Below are positions 61,996 through 64,000 of a stretch of DNA of 64,000 nt, in pieces. Made by a program: the position numbers and the translations under genes. Every line of letters starts with the position of its first letter. Position 1 is the first letter of the stretch. The notes under the pieces are model-generated. The model saw nothing but the letters and a program-made list of their open reading frames with translations, did no database searches and was not told where the DNA came from. This DNA comes from Acidobacteriota bacterium (lineage in GTDB: Bacteria > Acidobacteriota > Terriglobia > Terriglobales > Acidobacteriaceae). Location of the stretch: contig JAFDVP010000012.1 in the NCBI GenBank assembly GCA_018268895.1, forward strand, positions 529,698-593,697, written 5' to 3'.

Positions 61996-62802
61996 ATGAT
62001 GTTTATCCAACTTCGTAGTACAAGCGGCCTCAGCCTTGGGGTTCGTAAGGGTGCTCTAATAGGGCTTTCCAGTATCGCCCTAACCGCCACGGCAATTGCT
62101 CAATCCCCGGCCCCATCTTCAAGCCCGATCCTTTCCCAAGCCATTCAAGCCTTCTCCGCTGGTAAGCCGGTTACCTCTGTCATGATGACAGGAACAGCGA
62201 CTTGGACGGCTGGCTCTACGAAGAGCAGCGGCCCTGCAAAGCTCACGGCAAATGTTACTGGGGAGAACGTCGCTGAGTTCGATCTCAGTAACGGAGCGCG
62301 GATTGAAAAGCAGTCTGCTCTTGCCGAGAATCGAACCTGCACATGGTCGGGCAAGGATGGAGTGGAACACGATGTTTCACCCACCAATTGCTGGTTCGCT
62401 ACAGTATGGTTCCTACCTCATTTGGCTATACAGAGCACCGGGTTGCCCACATCGCTTAACCTTCAGTCGGTAGGAGTCATTGCGGAAAAGACGATCAGCT
62501 CTCCCCATATTCAATACCAGACAGTGCTTGTTCCACAGAGAACCACAAAGGTCAATTCGGTGCTGCTGACGCAGATACAAACCTGGAGCAAAACTGATCT
62601 TGCTCTCGGATTATCAATGCTTCCGAGCAGTCTGAAGTACAACCTACATCCCGATGGCAATGTGATCGTCAGCTTGCCTGTCGAGGTTCGCTACAGCAAC
62701 TACAAGCCTGTCTCAGGCGTGCAGCTTCCCATGCACATAGAACGTTATGTGAACGGAAACCTGCAAGTCAGCATCGATATTGATTCCGCCACAGTCAATT
62801 AG
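61996..62802 (+). CDS. Secreted hypothetical protein upstream of an RHS gene
   Basis: 268 residues starting ATGATG with AAGGGACG upstream. N-terminal signal peptide (LIGLSSIALTATAIAQ, cleavage near IAQS). The mature part is beta-rich with no catalytic motif that I recognise: MMTGTATWTAGSTKSSGPAK near 63, RIEKQSALAENRTCTWSG near 102, RTTKVNSVLLTQIQTW near 181 and MHIERYVNGNLQVSIDIDS at the end. It lies 29 bases before an RHS-type gene on the same strand, so it is probably co-expressed with it. Such a partner may help secretion or be a lipoprotein-like carrier; that is inference. Confidence 0.7.
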   Translation: MMFIQLRSTSGLSLGVRKGALIGLSSIALTATAIAQSPAPSSSPILSQAIQAFSAGKPVTSVMMTGTATWTAGSTKSSGPAKLTANVTGENVAEFDLSNGARIEKQSALAENRTCTWSGKDGVEHDVSPTNCWFATVWFLPHLAIQSTGLPTSLNLQSVGVIAEKTISSPHIQYQTVLVPQRTTKVNSVLLTQIQTWSKTDLALGLSMLPSSLKYNLHPDGNVIVSLPVEVRYSNYKPVSGVQLPMHIERYVNGNLQVSIDIDSATVN

Positions 62803-62831
62803 GTTTTCTCCGCTTGATCCGAGGAATATGT

Positions 62832-64000
62832 ATGCTACGTCTTCGTGCTTTGGTCATCCTTACAACTCTCTTCGGCGTCGCCGCCATTCACAGCGCAACT
62901 GCTCAGACTCCTGCAACGGGACTCTATAGTTTTGGTTCTTTCGACAATCGTGGATTTGACTCTATTAACATTGGCAATCTCAACATCCACTTTGAGATTC
63001 CACTGGTAAGTAAGCCTGGACGAGGGGTGAACTTCGACTATCGCATGGTTTACGACAGCCTGCACTGGACACCTTCTCTGGTTTCCGGCACCCAAACATG
63101 GGCTCCTGGGGATGGATTCGGGTTCAGAGGACAACTCAGTGGGAGCCTCTATGTTGGTTACGTCACTTTTGGGACTTTTGTTGGACCAACCTGCTACGAC
63201 GGATCGAACTATATTCGCAGCACTAAATTTGCGAACTGGGTGTACCACGACCCCTATGGCAGGAATCATAAATTCAATTTGACACATACTTTTTGTGGAG
63301 TAAATGACGATGGCGTATTCACGGGCGATGGCTCTACCAACAATGGTTCAGGTTATTTCCTTGGTCCAGATGCGGCAAATGGAAACCTAGATGGTTATGT
63401 TCATGGTCGTAACGGATTTCTTCTTGATGCACCCGTAAATCCAACCACCCAGACCCCGAGTAGTGTCACTGATACCAATGGCAACACGATCAATAACAAC
63501 GGCAGTGGAGTCTTTACCGACACGCTTGGCACAACTGCGCTAACGATTGGTGGCAGTGGCAGCGCGAGCAGCCCGCGCACATTTACCTCCAACGTTGCGC
63601 TGCAATCGGATTCGAGCACGACTGCAACGGCCTCCATGTCGTATGCGACATACACCGTTCAAACCAATTTCGGGTGTTCAGGCATCTCCGAGTATGGGCC
63701 GATGTCAGTTGATCTTGTTGACCGCATCACTCTCGCTGACGGCACCTTCTACCAGTTCAGTTATGAAAGCACATCTGGTGTAAGCGGAGCCGTAACCGGG
63801 AGACTGGCGTCGGTCACTCTGCCAACGGGCGGAACCATCAACTATTCCTATTCAGGCGGCTGCAACGGCAACGGCCTGAATGCCGATGGCACCACGGGAT
63901 CACTCAGCCGTGTCACAACGGACGGCACACGAACCTATGGACGATCACCCAGCACCAATGGTTCAACGACCACCTTGCAGGATGAGGCGCTGAATCAGAC
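62832..64000 (+). CDS. RHS-repeat-type surface protein, N-terminal part (3' partial)
   Basis: 389 codons, open to the right edge. Signal peptide LRALVILTTLFGVAAIHSAT, cleavage near TAQT. The mature part begins GLYSFGSFDNRGFDSINIGN and NIHFEIPLVSKPGRG, the typical N-terminus of large RHS/YD-repeat proteins. It continues with long Asn/Gly/Thr-rich beta stretches (GSGYFLGPDAANGNLDGYVH) and a first YD-like block (RITLADGTFYQFSYEST, GRLASVTLPTGGTINYSYSG). The C-terminal toxin or core-associated domain is outside the window. Start chosen with GAGG ten bases upstream. Secreted or surface exposed; possibly a polymorphic toxin. Confidence 0.82.
   Translation, partial: MLRLRALVILTTLFGVAAIHSATAQTPATGLYSFGSFDNRGFDSINIGNLNIHFEIPLVSKPGRGVNFDYRMVYDSLHWTPSLVSGTQTWAPGDGFGFRGQLSGSLYVGYVTFGTFVGPTCYDGSNYIRSTKFANWVYHDPYGRNHKFNLTHTFCGVNDDGVFTGDGSTNNGSGYFLGPDAANGNLDGYVHGRNGFLLDAPVNPTTQTPSSVTDTNGNTINNNGSGVFTDTLGTTALTIGGSGSASSPRTFTSNVALQSDSSTTATASMSYATYTVQTNFGCSGISEYGPMSVDLVDRITLADGTFYQFSYESTSGVSGAVTGRLASVTLPTGGTINYSYSGGCNGNGLNADGTTGSLSRVTTDGTRTYGRSPSTNGSTTTLQDEALNQ

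Overview
This window reads as chromosomal DNA from a GC-rich member of the Acidobacteriota, most likely the Terriglobia (Acidobacteriaceae, the Granulicella/Edaphobacter/Terriglobus group). That is an inference from three things: two very large TonB-dependent receptors with an N-terminal carboxypeptidase-regulatory domain, many secreted proteins with Tat signals or lipoboxes, and dense short hairpin repeats between genes. No rRNA or intact tRNA is present to settle the taxonomy.

The left half (about 1-29 kb) is dominated by nucleobase catabolism. A pyrimidine set on the minus strand (beta-ureidopropionase, preT, preA, dihydropyrimidinase, NCS1 permease; 18.6-11.4 kb) converts uracil or thymine to beta-alanine-type products. 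A class III aminotransferase (5' end cut off by the window) and a CoA-acylating methylmalonate-semialdehyde dehydrogenase could carry beta-alanine on to acetyl-CoA. Divergent from it is a compact plus-strand purine operon (18.8-29.0 kb): allantoinase, the three xanthine dehydrogenase subunits (the FAD subunit fused to OHCU decarboxylase), 5-hydroxyisourate hydrolase, uricase, allantoate amidohydrolase, ureidoglycine aminohydrolase and a plant-type ureidoglycolate amidohydrolase. Together these take xanthine to glyoxylate, releasing ammonia at several steps. No regulator gene lies within either set.

Between these are a TPR protein, a secreted nucleotide pyrophosphatase/phosphodiesterase, a CehA/McbA metallohydrolase, an SDR, an ilvM-like ACT protein with a possible Ile-responsive leader, leuB, a parS-like palindrome, and a small GIY-YIG nuclease gene bracketed by inverted copies of the commonest repeat.

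The middle (29-46 kb) holds a DUF1501/DUF1800 pair, a sugar isomerase/epimerase-like protein with a LacI-type operator, a Gfo/Idh/MocA oxidoreductase, a large TonB-dependent receptor, a DoxX-like protein, a HEAT-like protein, RidA, a DUF882 peptidase-like protein, YceH and a multi-PAS histidine kinase. From 45.7 to 56.3 kb come a PKHD hydroxylase with a TonB-dependent siderophore receptor, a beta-helix/Ig-like surface protein and a second large TonB-dependent receptor. gyrA follows. The right end (59.7-64 kb) has lower gene density and decayed genes, a 3' fragment of a tRNA-Met gene that looks like an attachment-site scar, and the start of an RHS-type protein with a small secreted partner, so it may be the edge of a genomic island.

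Four families of dispersed hairpin repeats fill many of the gaps between genes.
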